Counted from the stretch's first letter, positions 39,801-50,109 are shown. The stretch is DNA of 64,000 nucleotides from Thunnus maccoyii (GCF_910596095.1 NC_056554.1:2480001-2544000), one strand, 5' to 3'. The notes: a model not told the origin generated them from the sequence alone. Translations and numbers: made by a program.

Positions 39801-42185
39801 ATAACAGAGCGCAGGTTGGGACTCGTAGCACTCTCTCCATCTCTCTCCTCTGCTCTGTTCTGCTGTCTGTCCCTGTGTCACGGATGTATAAATAGCTGCA
39901 GGTCTGTGTGTCTGGTGGAGCTGAGCTTTGGCTGAGTGGTCAGTGCAGTTGTCTGTGTTTTGGGAGACTGGGGTATGAGACCCGGTGTGGGAATCATCTT
40001 TTGCTAGATCATACTTCACTGGGATTTGCATTGGTGAAATTTTTCATCCTCTACAATGTGCATATAATAGCCTATTGTCATTTTGGAGCCTGACTAAGAA
40101 ACCAAAGTTCTCTGATAAGCCAGTATTGCCAGTGAAATATAGTCTAAATATGAATGTTTAATCAACGTCTTCAAATAGTAGGTGAAAAAACTTTCACTCC
40201 TGAACCAGTTTTGAATGTCTTTTCACTAGTGACCACAGCCATTCCTTAAATATCTTTTGAAATGGGAAAATGCTCACTGGGAGAGCTGAATTAATTAAAA
40301 CTAATGGCCATAACATAAACCTTTATTGTTACCTCATCCGGGAGAGTACCATGTTTCTATGTGAAGAAACATTGAGGATATCTATTGAAGAAAAACTTGA
40401 AATGGGAATACAGAATGAGGAAAAATGCTTTTGGCAACCAGCAGCTCCATTCACTTTGCAATTTGGTATTTGTTGATGTCAAGCACTTTGTTTCGACCTA
40501 GAGTGTAGGCATTTTAATGTTACCATGTAAAGTACAGGCAAAGAAAGTAACAGTTGCCTCTTTAATTGCTTCTACTTTCTTGGAGTATGTGTGTGGCAGA
40601 AAAACACCTACCAAGACCTTTAAAGGTGTGTGTTTAAACAGCCAATGAACCAGTTGAACATTAGCTGTATGTTATGCTAGCACCAGATGTACCAACCATG
40701 ATGATGTGTGCCAGGTATTTGTGTCCAGCTCAACCTCTGACTAAACTCAGAAAACATCAGTTATTTCTGTTATTTCCCTCAAGTCTCTCTTTTTATGTCT
40801 CATCTCTGTACATTTATGAGGAAAATTCATAAAGCCCCGGGATACACGCAATTTTGAGAATTCGCATCTAATCACATTTTTTCCATTGTTCTTTTAATGC
40901 AATTGCTCCACCTCTAAAATTTGCTTTGTGTTAAGTCTGTAATTTACACATTTGATTTTGTCCGATAAATCTGTACACAAACAAAACTGTAAAATTGTGA
41001 TTTTAAGAGGAGGTACTTTTCTTGATGTACAATGGTCAAATGCAGAAACTTATTAAGTCTAGTCACTACACAGTACAGTCTGTACACAGAATATTCTAAA
41101 ACCCATGCTCATAGGAAGTATCTAGCAACCTGTTCATAAGTTCAAGGTTCAAGTTATACTGAGAGATGCTGCACAAATGTCTTGGGTGAATGGATAAAAT
41201 GGGTAAAATGAATGGAACTGTTGTTTGAAAGAAAGAGTTCCAGCATATAAGTCCCCCTGACACCACAAATTATAGTTTTTACACTTGTGTTTGTGTACAT
41301 ATTCAACAAATGACATACAACTTTGGACAGTCCCGGGCTACCTGATTCCCCCGTGTTCAGTCTTTATAGTCTGGAAATCCATGGTATCAGTTTTGAGTTT
41401 TCTCTTTCTCAAAAAGAGAACAAACAAGCTTATATTATGAAATGTTGAACTATTTTTTAAAATCTGAATGTGTTTAATAATGAAAGCAGGTACTACTAAC
41501 TGTCTGATCCATCTAACAGAGGACATGCAGCTCAAGGTAACCTGTCAAAAAATATAAAAAGACATCCGATAACCACAATTCAGACATTGTAATGCTTCCT
41601 AAGCCCATATGTTCTAAGCAACCACAGATAGTGTACTGTACACTGTGCTATAGGACTCCACACTGACCCAGCATCAGCTGTCACTTCAGTCTGGTCACGT
41701 TTGACTGAGGCACATCCAGACACTGGGGGAGAAATCTGCTCTTTGCCTCTGGAGGACAGAGGCTATGTCTCCTACAGCACCACACAGAGTACTCATCCTC
41801 CATTCTATATTATATATGAATATGAAATACACTGCATGTGCTCCTTTACACACATAAGCATTTACTGTGGCTGTTTAGTCAAGCAGTGGCCAGCTGATGC
41901 AAAAGAGGCTGATTTATTTCAACACTGACAGCAGCAGAAAAAAAGATTGAATGGTAAAACAAAGACAATAAGGAAGGAATGGACGTGGAAATAAAAAACG
42001 ACATCAAGAAAGGTGAAAGCGTCTCAGCATAAAAGGTGAAAGCGTCTCAGCATACATGAGCAGACATTGGGGGGCTTTCACATACCAAGCAGCACTGATA
42101 AAACCGTGGCGATCAGAAGCCAATTCCTCTTCAGCAAGCCTTTGAAATTCACGCCTCGTCGCTCTTTGTTGCCCATCATGTCCAT
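26775..42185 (-). CDS. slc1a1: excitatory amino acid transporter 3 (SLC1A1/EAAT3), complete, 12 coding exons
   Basis: Exons in transcript order: 42086-42185, 37211-37351, 34704-34796, 33966-34080, 32934-32976, 32687-32782, 31999-32186, 30438-30545, 28884-29006, 28519-28713, 27120-27254, 26775-27015. They sum to 1578 nt, exactly 525 codons plus TAG, close to human EAAT3 (524). Family role: plasma-membrane Na+/H+/K+-coupled uptake of L-glutamate, aspartate and cysteine in neurons, kidney and gut. Seen: membrane segments with [20 protein letters not shown]; the extracellular loop between segments 4b and 4c with a glycosylation site NIT (198-200); hairpin 1 [11 protein letters not shown] (334-344); NMDGT of segment 7 (369-373); hairpin 2 SIGAAGVP (408-415); and segment 8 [13 protein letters not shown], with Asp447 and Arg450 at the substrate-binding positions (human D444, R447). 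The tail keeps YVNGGF and a terminal TSQF, the sorting and PDZ-type motifs of mammalian EAAT3, which set it apart from other SLC1 members. The start ATG at 42185 has a good context (AACACCATGG). Introns hold a LINE, a possible LTR and several inverted-repeat elements. Confidence 0.97.
27365..27640. repeat. Dispersed repeat (CCTGACTTTTCCTCTTGC / GGATGAATTGCCATGAAATTTTG type)
   Basis: Within slc1a1 intron 11. Carries CCCCTGACTTTTCC, AACTCAAAATGGATGAATTGCCATGAAATTTTG and a partial internal duplication (the TGACTTTTCCTCTTGCAC block returns near 27541). A related fragment is at 44285-44380. Common in teleost genomes by my recollection; family unnamed. Confidence 0.5.
27766..27872. repeat. Compound microsatellite ATAC / TG / TA
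   Basis: About 28 bp of (ATAC)n, then (TG)n from 27794 to about 27822, then (TA)n with TG interruptions to 27872. It is in slc1a1 intron 11. The reading frame across it is an artefact. Confidence 0.95.
29285..29312. repeat. TTAC microsatellite
   Basis: About seven TTAC units in slc1a1 intron 8, at the left edge of an AGTACTC-type element. Confidence 0.85.
29305..29785. mobile_element. Non-autonomous element, family M3 (AAGTAGAATTAC...GTACTTGAGTTAATGTACT), near-complete copy
   Basis: Starts with TACTTTTTAAAAGTAGAATT and ATATACTCCATTACAGGTAAAAGT, and ends with GGTACAGTACTTGAGTTAATGTACTCTCTGC. The same phrases occur at 42850-43010 (TACTCCATTACAAGTAAAAG) and, inverted, at 50110-50185. Lies in slc1a1 intron 8. 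Confidence 0.6.
30615..30710. mobile_element. Small palindromic element family M2, copy 2 (partial)
   Basis: GAAATGATGAGTTTATTAATCAATTGACAGAAAATAATCAGC through GATCGATTAATGTTCAAAT. Shares its plan with 23770, 52655 and 55545. In slc1a1 intron 7. Confidence 0.45.
34180..34650. mobile_element. Inverted-repeat element (TTTAAAGGAATAGTT family), copy C
   Basis: Contains GACTTGAAACAGGGGGCAAT, AACACCTCTAAAGTGCACTAG, ACAGAAATGTAAAAACTATA and TTAGGTGGAGTTACATGCTGG, matching interior blocks of copies A and D; right arm CAGAGCCAGGCTAGCTGTTAA. Lies in slc1a1 intron 3. Confidence 0.65.
35178..35596 (+). mobile_element. Possible solo LTR
   Basis: A TG...CA bounded stretch with a promoter-like CATAAAAAC near 35425, then AATAAAAG at about 35509 followed by GCTGCTTGGACCTCTGACTCCC and a CTTTTGCTCTGG-type region to GCAACA, the order U3-R-U5 of a retroviral-type LTR. 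No flanking target duplication was confirmed, the left border is uncertain, and there is no adjoining gag/pol. In slc1a1 intron 2. Confidence 0.35.
38690..39715 (-). mobile_element. 5'-truncated L2/CR1-type LINE, reverse-transcriptase end and 3' tail
   Basis: On the minus strand a 213-codon frame (39715-39074) covers the reverse-transcriptase palm and thumb: [13 protein letters not shown] (YADD catalytic pair), [29 protein letters not shown] and [15 protein letters not shown], which are L2/CR1 hallmarks. It breaks before the usual C-terminal LPF(SLR) block. The remaining 380 bp ends in AAAGCACTTTGAGCTGCATT and GAAAGGTGCTATAAGC, the classic L2 3' end. Upstream domains are missing. It is in slc1a1 intron 1 in the same orientation as the gene. 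Confidence 0.9.
39915..40005 (+). repeat. tRNA-headed SINE-like sequence
   Basis: GGCTGAGTGGTCAGTGCAG at 39930-39948 fits an internal A box, and GGGTATGAGACCC at 39971-39983 resembles a B box with changes. The spacing is right for a tRNA head. Pairing in the acceptor stem is poor, so it is a SINE-type relic, not a working tRNA gene. Confidence 0.5.
40900..41465. mobile_element. Inverted-repeat element (TTTAAAGGAATAGTT family), copy D
   Basis: Interior blocks CTGTACACAAACAAAACTGTAAAATTGTG and GAAAGAGTTCCAGCATATAAG correspond to copies A and C, and the right end reads GAAATGTTGAACTATTTTTTAAAA. In slc1a1 intron 1, heavily diverged. Confidence 0.55.
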
Positions 42186-42849
42186 GGTGTTGCTTTCTCT
42201 CCAAAAGGGAGAAACACAATGGTTCCCGTGGAAACACAAAAGGCTCCTGCGGCCGGGATGTCAGATGCAGACGAGAGGCAGAGGAGGATGGAGTTTCCGT
42301 GTTGCTACAGCAAAGGATGCAGCCGTCAGACGCTGCTGATGGCCAGTGTTGGTGTGAGGGAGGGAGTGTGTGTACGTGTGTGTGTATAGCAGAGAGGGAA
42401 GGAGGGAGGGAGACAGTCGCCTTCTCCCTCCACCACCCTTCCCCCCTCACAAGGTGTCTGACATTTTCTCCTTTTCATGCCTGCAATTGCAGCTTGTGAT
42501 GCAGGAAGAGGAATACAGGACAGGAAATACAGATTTTTCACCTTGTGGAAACTGATTTGAATTCAAGTATGATTCCAGGACTTTCCATGATAAAGTCTTA
42601 ACTTAACCTAGAACACTACCACTGACTAAAACTGTTCAAGTCAAGGTCTAGGTTTATCTTGTCATTTTATGCGGACAGAGAGCAGCTGCTGCTGCATGAA
42701 AAATAACGACAAATCTGGTTTTATTTTTTATCTTATGACTCCAGCTGATCTTCTATTATTGCCTCACTCAGTACACTGGTCTTACAGGTATCTACAATTC
42801 TGATATGTGACAATGCTGCCATCTGCTGTGTCCCTGACAGCTTTCTCAT

Positions 42850-43150
42850 TATGTCACCAGTGGTGGAAGAAGTACTCAGACCCTTTAAAAGTACCAATGA
42901 AGCAATGGAAAAATACTCCATTACAAGTAAAAGTCCTGCATGAAAAATCCTACTATAGTAAAAGTACATAAGTATTATGAGCTTGATGTAGTTAAAGTAT
43001 TGCAGTAAAAGTAGTGGTTTGGTCCCTCTGACTGATATATTATTATATATGACATCATTAGATTATTGATAGTGAAGCATCAGTGTTAGAGCAGCATGTT
43101 ACTGTTGTAGCTGCTGGAGGTGGAGCTAGTTTCAACTTCTTTATATACAG
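42850..43150. mobile_element. Non-autonomous element, family M3, second copy
   Basis: Starts ACCAGTGGTGGAAGAAGTACTCAGACCC, then AAAAATACTCCATTACAAGTAAAAGTCC and GTAAAAGTACATAAGTATTA, then GAAGCATCAGTGTTAGAGCAGCATG. The interior tracks the copy at 29305-29785. Confidence 0.65.
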
Positions 43151-43164
43151 TTAGCTAGTTTAGT

Positions 43165-43265
43165 CCAGTGGTTCCCAACCTAGGGGTCGGGCCCCTCCAA
43201 AGGGTCAGCAGATAATTCTGAGGGGTCGTGAGATGATTAAAGGGAGAGGAAAGAAGAAAAAACAA
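43165..43265. mobile_element. hAT-like non-autonomous fragment
   Basis: CCAGTGGTTCCCAACCTAGGGGTCGGGCCC and AGGGGTCGTGAGATGATTAA resemble the ends of hAT-superfamily MITEs of fish and other vertebrates. A related GTGTTCTCAACCTTTTTGGC phrase occurs at 24567. Target duplication not resolved. Confidence 0.5.
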
Positions 43266-43433
43266 AGTTCTGATACACAAATCTGTTTTCAGTTTTTGGA
43301 CTTTTTCTCTAATCTTTGATTTTTGGTGAAATATTGGATCATTTGAACATTTATTGGAATGAAATCATGTGAGAAGTTAAGAGGGAAAAATAAATCACTT
43401 TTTGTTGAAACTGTTAACAGCTCATAGATGGAT

Positions 43434-43475
43434 GTCCTGGTGGCCTAATGGTTAAGGCACATATCATATCATATG
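43434..43475 (+). repeat. tRNA-derived SINE head fragment
   Basis: TCCTGGTGGCCTAATGGTTAAGGCACATATCAT matches the A-box head (TGGCCTAATGG) of a fish tRNA-derived SINE. The B box is absent; it is followed by a CATATGATATG palindrome. A minus-strand relative with the body of the same family is at 63690-63840. Confidence 0.45.
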
Positions 43476-43899
43476 ATATGAATACTTTTTCTTTTTTTTT
43501 AAATACCTACAAAAAATTCCACAGGGTTGGTTTGTGGCTTGTGAAAGAGTTGTGGGGGAGTAGTTATTGCTGGGAATTTAGACTTATGACCTTTTCCAGA
43601 AATCCTGTGTGAGTCACTGTGTGAACAAGTGGTCTGTGAACAGCAGTCCAGAACCAGTCGACTGGGAAGGAGTCAAAGATCATCTTTGAACAGAGACAGA
43701 GGTTTATCATCTCCACCTATGTACAAACACTTGTTTTTGATGATACTCAAGTTCTATTTGAGATGCTGAGATATGATTCAAAGCTCTGAAAAACCTAATA
43801 AGTGGACCTTGAGTTTAGTTCATTTTGTCCCAGAAATGTCATAGAGTATATATTGTATATTAAATCAAATTAGAGAGTAAATGTAAGTATCTAAATAAA

Positions 43900-44160
43900 A
43901 ACATTGTGCCTTTTATTGAGTAATTTCTTTACAACACTTTTATTTCCTTCATTAAATTTTCTGGCAACTTATTACTGCAATATTTCTTGTCTGCTTTTAT
44001 TTATTTATTTTTATCAAATTTATTCTATTTTGATTGATTTTATTCTCCTTTTCACTATCTTTTTAAAATTTGTTCTAATGCATTTATTGGCCTTATGTAA
44101 AGCATGGAATTGTCTGGAATTGTTTGAAAGGTGCTGTACAAATGCATGAATGGCCTTGCC
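43900..44160 (+). mobile_element. L2-type LINE 3' tail
   Basis: The T-rich run ends in CTTATGTAAAGCATGGAATTGTCTGGAATTG and TTTGAAAGGTGCTGTACAAAT, the standard L2 3' end. Only the untranslated tail remains. Confidence 0.55.
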
Positions 44161-44284
44161 TTAGCTTAAAAAAGTCAATTATTCGTGAATTTATTATCAC
44201 AAAATGGCTAAACTAAATTGGCATGACTAAAAATACCATAGATATTTGGAGATAGTTAGACTTTTTTTCTTATTATACCATGAC

Positions 44285-44400
44285 ATTTGCTGTGTGTATT
44301 CATAGTCCCTAGATGGTGAATCCTAAAGCTTTCAGTGATCCCGATGACCTTTCATCGGCTCCACCATTGGGTTTACATTAACAGTTGTGCACAAGTAATT
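44285..44400. repeat. Dispersed repeat fragment related to 27365-27640
   Basis: GTCCCTAGATGGTGAATCCTAAAGC..TCAGTGATCCCGATGACCTTTCATCGGCTCCACCA follows the order seen in the same common fish repeat. Low sequence similarity to the copy at 27365. Confidence 0.35.
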
Positions 44401-44575
44401 GAGTCATTCATATTCCCCAGAGGATGAACCTTTTCCATTTTGTGTTCCTCCGGCACCACACTCAGGACAGAATGGTACCCTTGCACACAAGAGATCTCAT
44501 AATCAAACACACATATTGCTGTGAAACCTGCCGAGCACATTCATGCACCCTGGAGAATGAAAGTTTTAGTTTTTA

Positions 44576-45945
44576 ACTAGTGCAGTGCCCGTACAAAACG
44601 TGCCTGTTCAGAATAGCCTATTGCTTGGCCCCCGGCCGCTACTTCAACACATAGAAACATGAATAAAATTGATGTTAGGTGTGAATGAGTATATACACAC
44701 ATGATATGAAAGAAACTAAAATTCTATTATACACAGATGTTATAAATAATAAGTACTCTAATAGTAAATAAATGTGCTTTTCTCATTTCAAGTATCCTAA
44801 AATAAGGGCTGCATTTAAAAATAAAATAATGTGCATCCTAAAATAAAGTGGATTGATCATATTGGGCTCTTAGATTGTTCCTTTTTTCTGTGCCTGTGTA
44901 GTCACTCACTGCTGATGATGTTCTGCTAAATGTGCTGTCAATGCTACACTTTCCGTCTAGACACAGGGTAAGAGTGTCTTGATTAAAAACTCTGTTTTTG
45001 CTGTCTACTTTTCTCTTTTTAGAGCACTTATCTCTTACTCGTGTCACACCTTGTCTATGCTCTCTCTGATATGCTGGGGTCAGTCGGCAGAGCCCTGAAG
45101 CTCTGCCCTGCCCCTACACAGAGCGGAGCAGCTCATTGATTGCTAGTTTATTCAAAGTTTATTAATATTAAACGTATCACATGTCCAAATTGCACCAAAT
45201 TCGACACTGCCACTCCCTTGGGTCTCCAGCCATACACCCACCAAGTGTGGAGTTGATCAGATGAATGGTTCAAGAGATATGCAAAGGACATACATACAGA
45301 CAAAGATTCCTCCCTTTAGTAGATAGACTGGTGCAGTGCCCGTTCAAAACGTGCCTGTTCGGAACGGGCTGATTGCTTATTATTTCTTGAGAACTGCCTA
45401 TGTATGTATCAATTGACAAACGTATCAATTAAAACAATAATGAGTTAATAAATTAAATGGTTTAAATCCCAACAGAAACTTCACCAGTGAGACTAAACTG
45501 AGGTTGAACCGTTGAAGCCATTTATGGCCTTCCATTGGTTGATTCTGCTGCCAATCAAACATGTCTGTGCTCCTTTTAGCTAGTTTTACTGCCTCCGCCT
45601 CTGTTTTTTCTCCTCTGTATGCTCATTCTTTGCTCTTGGGCAGTTTAACTGAGCAGGGCGCGTGCGTTTATCCTGATCAGCAAGTCAGAACCCAGAAGCC
45701 CCACCCTGCTGTGATGTTGATGGTGTTTATATCAAACAGTCCCCGCTGCACTCAGACATGAAGCTGAGCAGCTCGCTGTCCGCTTGTTTATTCAAAGCTT
45801 ATTAATATTAAACGTTTCACATATCGAAATTGGACCAAATTTGACACTGGATGTCCTTGGGTCCCCAGCAGTAGACAGTAAACAAGATATGCAAAGGACA
45901 AACATACGGACAGACAGACAGAAATTCCTCGCTTTATATAGAGAG
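44576..45945 (+). repeat. Tandem pair of an unclassified interspersed element
   Basis: Copy 1 (about 44576-45329) starts AGTGCAGTGCCCGTACAAAACGTGCCTGTTC; copy 2 (45330-45945) starts GGTGCAGTGCCCGTTCAAAACGTGCCTGTTC. Both end with TTTATTCAAAG..TTATTAATATTAAACGT, CACCAAATTCGACACTG-like text, AAGAGATATGCAAAGGACATACATAC and ATTCCTC(G/C)CTTTA. The second abuts the first directly. No coding capacity seen; class unknown. Confidence 0.7.
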
Positions 45946-46004
45946 ATGACCACATGACCTTTCCTTAAAACTACCCTTAGGATAAACTTGACATTTTTGG
46001 AATA

Positions 46005-46600
46005 GAATACAATACAATACAATACAATACAATATAGAATATCTTTATTGTCATTGTCATCAAGTGGCAATCAAGTGACAAATAGTATGAACAGTAACCG
46101 GCAGTAGTAAGTAGTACAACAACTCAGATGTGTGTTGCAGCAACAGAACTCATAGAGTACAGAAAAGTATCAATTTAGTAACAGTCTAAACAGTGTGTAC
46201 AGTATATAACAGTATAAACAGTGTCTGGCAGTATTAAACAGTGCAAGCAGCTCAGGTGTGCAATGCAGCACCAAAACCAAAACAGCATTGAAATGTACAT
46301 ATAGTGTCTTCATAAAACACTGTGGCTGAATGTATTAGTCCCTGTACACTGAGGTTATTAATTACAGCAGCTGTTACTGTGTTGTAGATACAGATATTGG
46401 ACATGATATCCAGACAGTAATACAGAATAGATGAGAGTGGACCCCTGTGTGCTGTACAGCTTACATGGCAGCATAGTGCAGTATGTGTGTGTATGTGAAG
46501 TCAGTTGTGCCAGACAATTATAGGGGCAGTCAGACAGATTATGGGGGGTGTTTTTTAGCCGTAATTCTTGTAAGGATCTAACAATAGTAAATTATTCATT
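46005..46600 (-). mobile_element. LINE 3' end with (ATTGT)n tail, minus strand
   Basis: The plus strand shows five ACAAT units, then ATATAGAATATCTTTATTGTCATTGTCATCAAGTGG; reversed, this is a 3' untranslated region ending in an ATTGT-repeat tail, as in several teleost non-LTR families. The rest contains AACAGTGTGTACAGTATATAACAG repeats and no coding frame. Confidence 0.5.
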
Positions 46601-47925
46601 CCATTCAGCACTTTCATAATGTGTGCTGTAATGAAGATTTCAGCTTCTACAGGTTAATTTTATTTGCACTCTTGAATATATTTCAAAATCCTGAATGAGA
46701 ACTCAAACCTGGTCGCTCTACCTCTGAACGCCAGAGCTGTGGTTTTGGAACTTGAGCAGGAAGCAAAACACAAACTTCACTAATGGGGAATAAACTGTAA
46801 AAAGTCATATGAATCATCACATAACACATGCAACAAATATGTCTGTTATTACAAATATGATTTAAAAACTGAAAGCTTTTTGGAACCCTTTGTTCAGTCT
46901 TCAATAACTTTTACTAAGCATCCACTACTAGGTTAGTGGGAACCAAAACAAAGACACAGACAAACAGATATGAACAAAGATACAGATGCTCTACCTAGAG
47001 GGATGGGTTGTCACCAATTAGTCAGTGTCCATACTCAGGGCTATCTGATTGGTCTTATTCTAAGACACAGCTTGTACTTCATTACAGCCGTTGCTCGGAA
47101 ATTACCTGACTCTTGGTGTCACGCCCTCTTACCATGGAACCACTATCTACATTCCCGTACAATGGTGTACCTGACGCTACTCTCTCTGCCTATCCCTAAA
47201 GAATAACTGTTTGCATCACTCATACTTTCAAGGATTGGAAGGTCAGGATGATCTCCGTACCTTTTCTACTACTCTGTGCACAATATGATTGCATTTACAA
47301 TTTGCTATGTGACTATAAGTAATGTTTTATTGATTCCGTAGTATGTGTTGTAGTTTCTTTCAACACCTTAATCGTTTTTTCATTTTTCTTTTGTTGTGCT
47401 GACACATACTCCAGAACAAATTCATTACATGTACTGGTTTCCGATTTGGATTATCACAATGTTTTTTTGTTTTTTTTTACTGTTTTAATATACAAACAGC
47501 CTATTTCATCAGAGGTCGATACCATAGAAACCAGACCGTTTATGGGATAAAACTGTGGCAGACTGAGATGTCACAGATGTGTTTCATAGACTTACAGTAG
47601 CTCTGATTTTAGAGGAAATGCTTTGTCTGTTGTCCTTGCTGTGCTGTTATAAGTCTCTTGAAATGTCTTCCTGTTTGTAAAGTTCACAAAACTTTGAGAC
47701 TTGAAAATGGGCATATGAACAGAAACTTTTTGTAATACAAGAAACTACCAAAATTACCAAATGATCCTCCTGTTTTTGGTGTTCATGTTCATGTACTGTG
47801 TATTTTCTGGGTTTCACAATTCTGACAATACAGTCATAAAATCTAACTCAGGATTACAAATCAGTGCCAAAGTTAAATTCTTTCAGGCGTTCAGGTACAT
47901 GCAGTACTTTTTGGCCGCCTACAGT

Positions 47926-47928
<3 letters not shown>

Positions 47929-47974
<46 letters not shown>
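47929..47974. repeat. GA microsatellite, about 23 units
   Basis: An uninterrupted (AG)n run. The frame that crosses it (Arg-Glu repeats) is an artefact. Confidence 0.97.
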
Positions 47975-47978
<4 letters not shown>

Positions 47979-48372
47979 GTGGTTGAGCAAACTAGAAAGT
48001 GAACGAAGAGAGCAAGCGGCGCTTCACATTCTGCTGATAGTTTAAAACATTCAAAAATGAATTAAAATTAAAATTCTTACATAATTCTTACATATTGCAC
48101 CTTTAACACAATAGTTGGGTCCCCAAAATACCGAAACAGGTTTTTCTTGCTGTAATCATTCCTCCTGTTCATACTGACCATTAGAATATCACTTCATAAT
48201 GCACTTACAATGTAAATGATGGGGCCAAAAATGTATTTAAAAGTTTATCTGAAGTTAATATATAATATATATATTATATAAACCTGACTGTTGTTTTAAG
48301 ACACACTTGAAAAATTGTGAACCTATCCTTTAAATAGTCAGTGATAATAGAGAAACAACTAGACCTGTGTTA

Positions 48373-48918
48373 TATACAGTCCTGTGCAAAGGTTTTAGGC
48401 ACCCTAGATGTTTAGATTCTTATCAATTATGCAATACCATCAGGGAGGTGTCTGATTGGTCCCAAATTTATTCATGACATGACAATGACCCCAAGCATAC
48501 AGCTAGAGTCATAAAGAACTATTTTCAGCAACAAGAAGAATGATGAGTCCTGCAACAGATGGTATGGTTTGGTCCCCACAGAGCCCTGATCTCAACATCA
48601 TGGAGTCAGTCTGGGATTACGTGAAGAAGCACCTGAGATGGCCTAAATAATAAATCCACAGAAGAACATTCTTTCTCCAGGATGGTTACAACAACCTACT
48701 TGCAAGTTGCCATGAAAAACTGTGTTAAAGTGAACCGAGGAGAACTGCTGCTGTTTTAAAGGCAAAGCTGCTCACAGCAAATATTGATTTCATTTAAGTT
48801 TCTGCTGTTTACTCAACTGTATGAAGTTAATTGATAAATTAAAACAATTTATAGCAATATTTTTGTAAGCATTCTCACTTTACTTTTAGTGCCTAAAACT
48901 TTTGCACAGTACTGTATA
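48373..48918 (+). mobile_element. Internally deleted Tc1-like transposon with both inverted ends
   Basis: Left end TATACAGTCCTGTGCAAAGG...(48373-48402) and right end (48889-48918) are 30-base inverted copies differing at two positions, flanked by TA. The interior keeps the transposase block with the SPDLNIMESVWDYVKKHL motif (around 48585-48632; family SPDLNPIE) but lacks the N-terminal two thirds, so it cannot make transposase. Confidence 0.88.
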
Positions 48919-49040
48919 TTCTTGAGTTGTGTACATTATCCCAAATGTTTCCAACAATTTTCACACCCAGAGAAATCTGTCATTTTAATTCATGTAACGG
49001 TCCGTTTTATTTGGTCACCTGTAAATGGCGTCATACCCCT

Positions 49041-49136
49041 CTACCAAAGAGTATACACCTACAAGATAATACACTGGCTTTGTGGCTGTTTGCCACAATG
49101 GCGTCTACCAAAGAGTATACACATACAAGATAATAC
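49041..49136 (+). repeat. Short tandem duplication, 64-bp period
   Basis: CTACCAAAGAGTATACAC(C/A)TACAAGATAATACA occurs at 49041 and again at 49105. It lies between the Tc1 remnant and the 228-bp array. Confidence 0.75.
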
Positions 49137-49257
49137 ATCAGCGTTGTGTTTGTTCGACAGAAACTGTTATAAATTGACTGTTATTCAGTTTTAAGCCACA
49201 TTTTTATGGTAAACTTTTTAGATTTTGGTCATTTTTAAGGATTTTAGTCATCAGACA

Positions 49258-49946
49258 TCTGGATCTTAAGTTATCAGAGAAAAAAGCTGGGCAAACGTTA
49301 GCAGCAATCCGGCTAGCAGCCCCTCCCGGAAGTCCAGTGCTCGCCATCATCGGAGAGATGTTGATTTTTTATGGAAACAGCTTTTTAAAGTATTTTTACC
49401 GGTTTTAATCCCTGTGTATGTTTGTTTTGGAGAGGAGGAGACCTCTGCGGATGATTCAGCTCCTGGTAGAAACCTGCTGAATGTCTGGATGTTAAGTTAT
49501 CAGAGAAACAAGCTGAGCAAACGTTAGCAGCAGCTCAGCTAACAGCCCCTACCGCACGTCCGGTGCCAGCTGAACAGCATCAGAGAAACACTGATTTTTT
49601 AAGTGAAACTGTTTTATTCAGTGCTTGTACCTGTTTATTCACAGGGTCTGTTTGTTCTGGAGAGGAAGAGGCCTCTGCAGATATTTCGGCTCCTGGTAAA
49701 AACCTGCTGAATGTATGGATCTTAAGTTATCAGAGAAACAAGCTGAGCAAACCTTAGCAGCAGCTCAGCTAGCAGCCCTTACCGGACATCCTGTGCCACC
49801 CGAACAGCGTCAGAGAAACACTTATTTTTTTTACGTGAAACAGCTTTATTCAGTGTTTTTACCAGTTTTAATCACCAGGTCCATTTGTCTTGGAGAGGAG
49901 GAGACCTCTGCGGATAATTCGTCTCCTTGTAAAAACATCCTGAACG
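49258..49946 (+). repeat. Tandem array of three units, 226-230 bp each
   Basis: Units start with GGAT(C/G)TTAAGTTATCAGAGAAA at 49261, 49487 and 49717. Each includes CAAGCTGAGCAAACGTTAGCAG, a GACATC/GTCC..TGCCAGC stretch, and GAGAGGAGGAGACCTCTGCGGAT. The third unit ends near 49946. The array is about 0.9 kb upstream of the rap1gds1 start codon. Frames across it repeat with the units and show no known motif. Confidence 0.85.
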
Positions 49947-50109
49947 ATGAACACTGAACTAATCCTATCCCGAAAAAGCTGGTTGTTTGACAATAAAGAC
50001 GACAACTCCCATGATCCCACGCTACTTCACAACGTCATCACATACCGTCTTTTGTTACTGTTTTGATTGAGAGACCCCTAGTGGCTGAAATTACATATTG
50101 TGCGTTTAA

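Noticed and set aside
39930-39990. A tRNA gene
   Set aside because: A and B box-like sequences are present but the B box is altered and no acceptor stem pairs, so a SINE head is more likely.
42004-42450. A 148-codon minus-strand frame over the slc1a1 first exon
   Set aside because: It is out of frame with the slc1a1 coding exon and crosses its donor site; the length reflects GC-rich promoter sequence.
47761-48045. A frame with a long Arg-Glu repeat
   Set aside because: Produced by the GA microsatellite; no conserved flanks.
49563-49957. Overlapping frames with repeated segments as a repeat-protein gene
   Set aside because: They follow the 228-bp tandem DNA array, have stops within each unit and no known motif.
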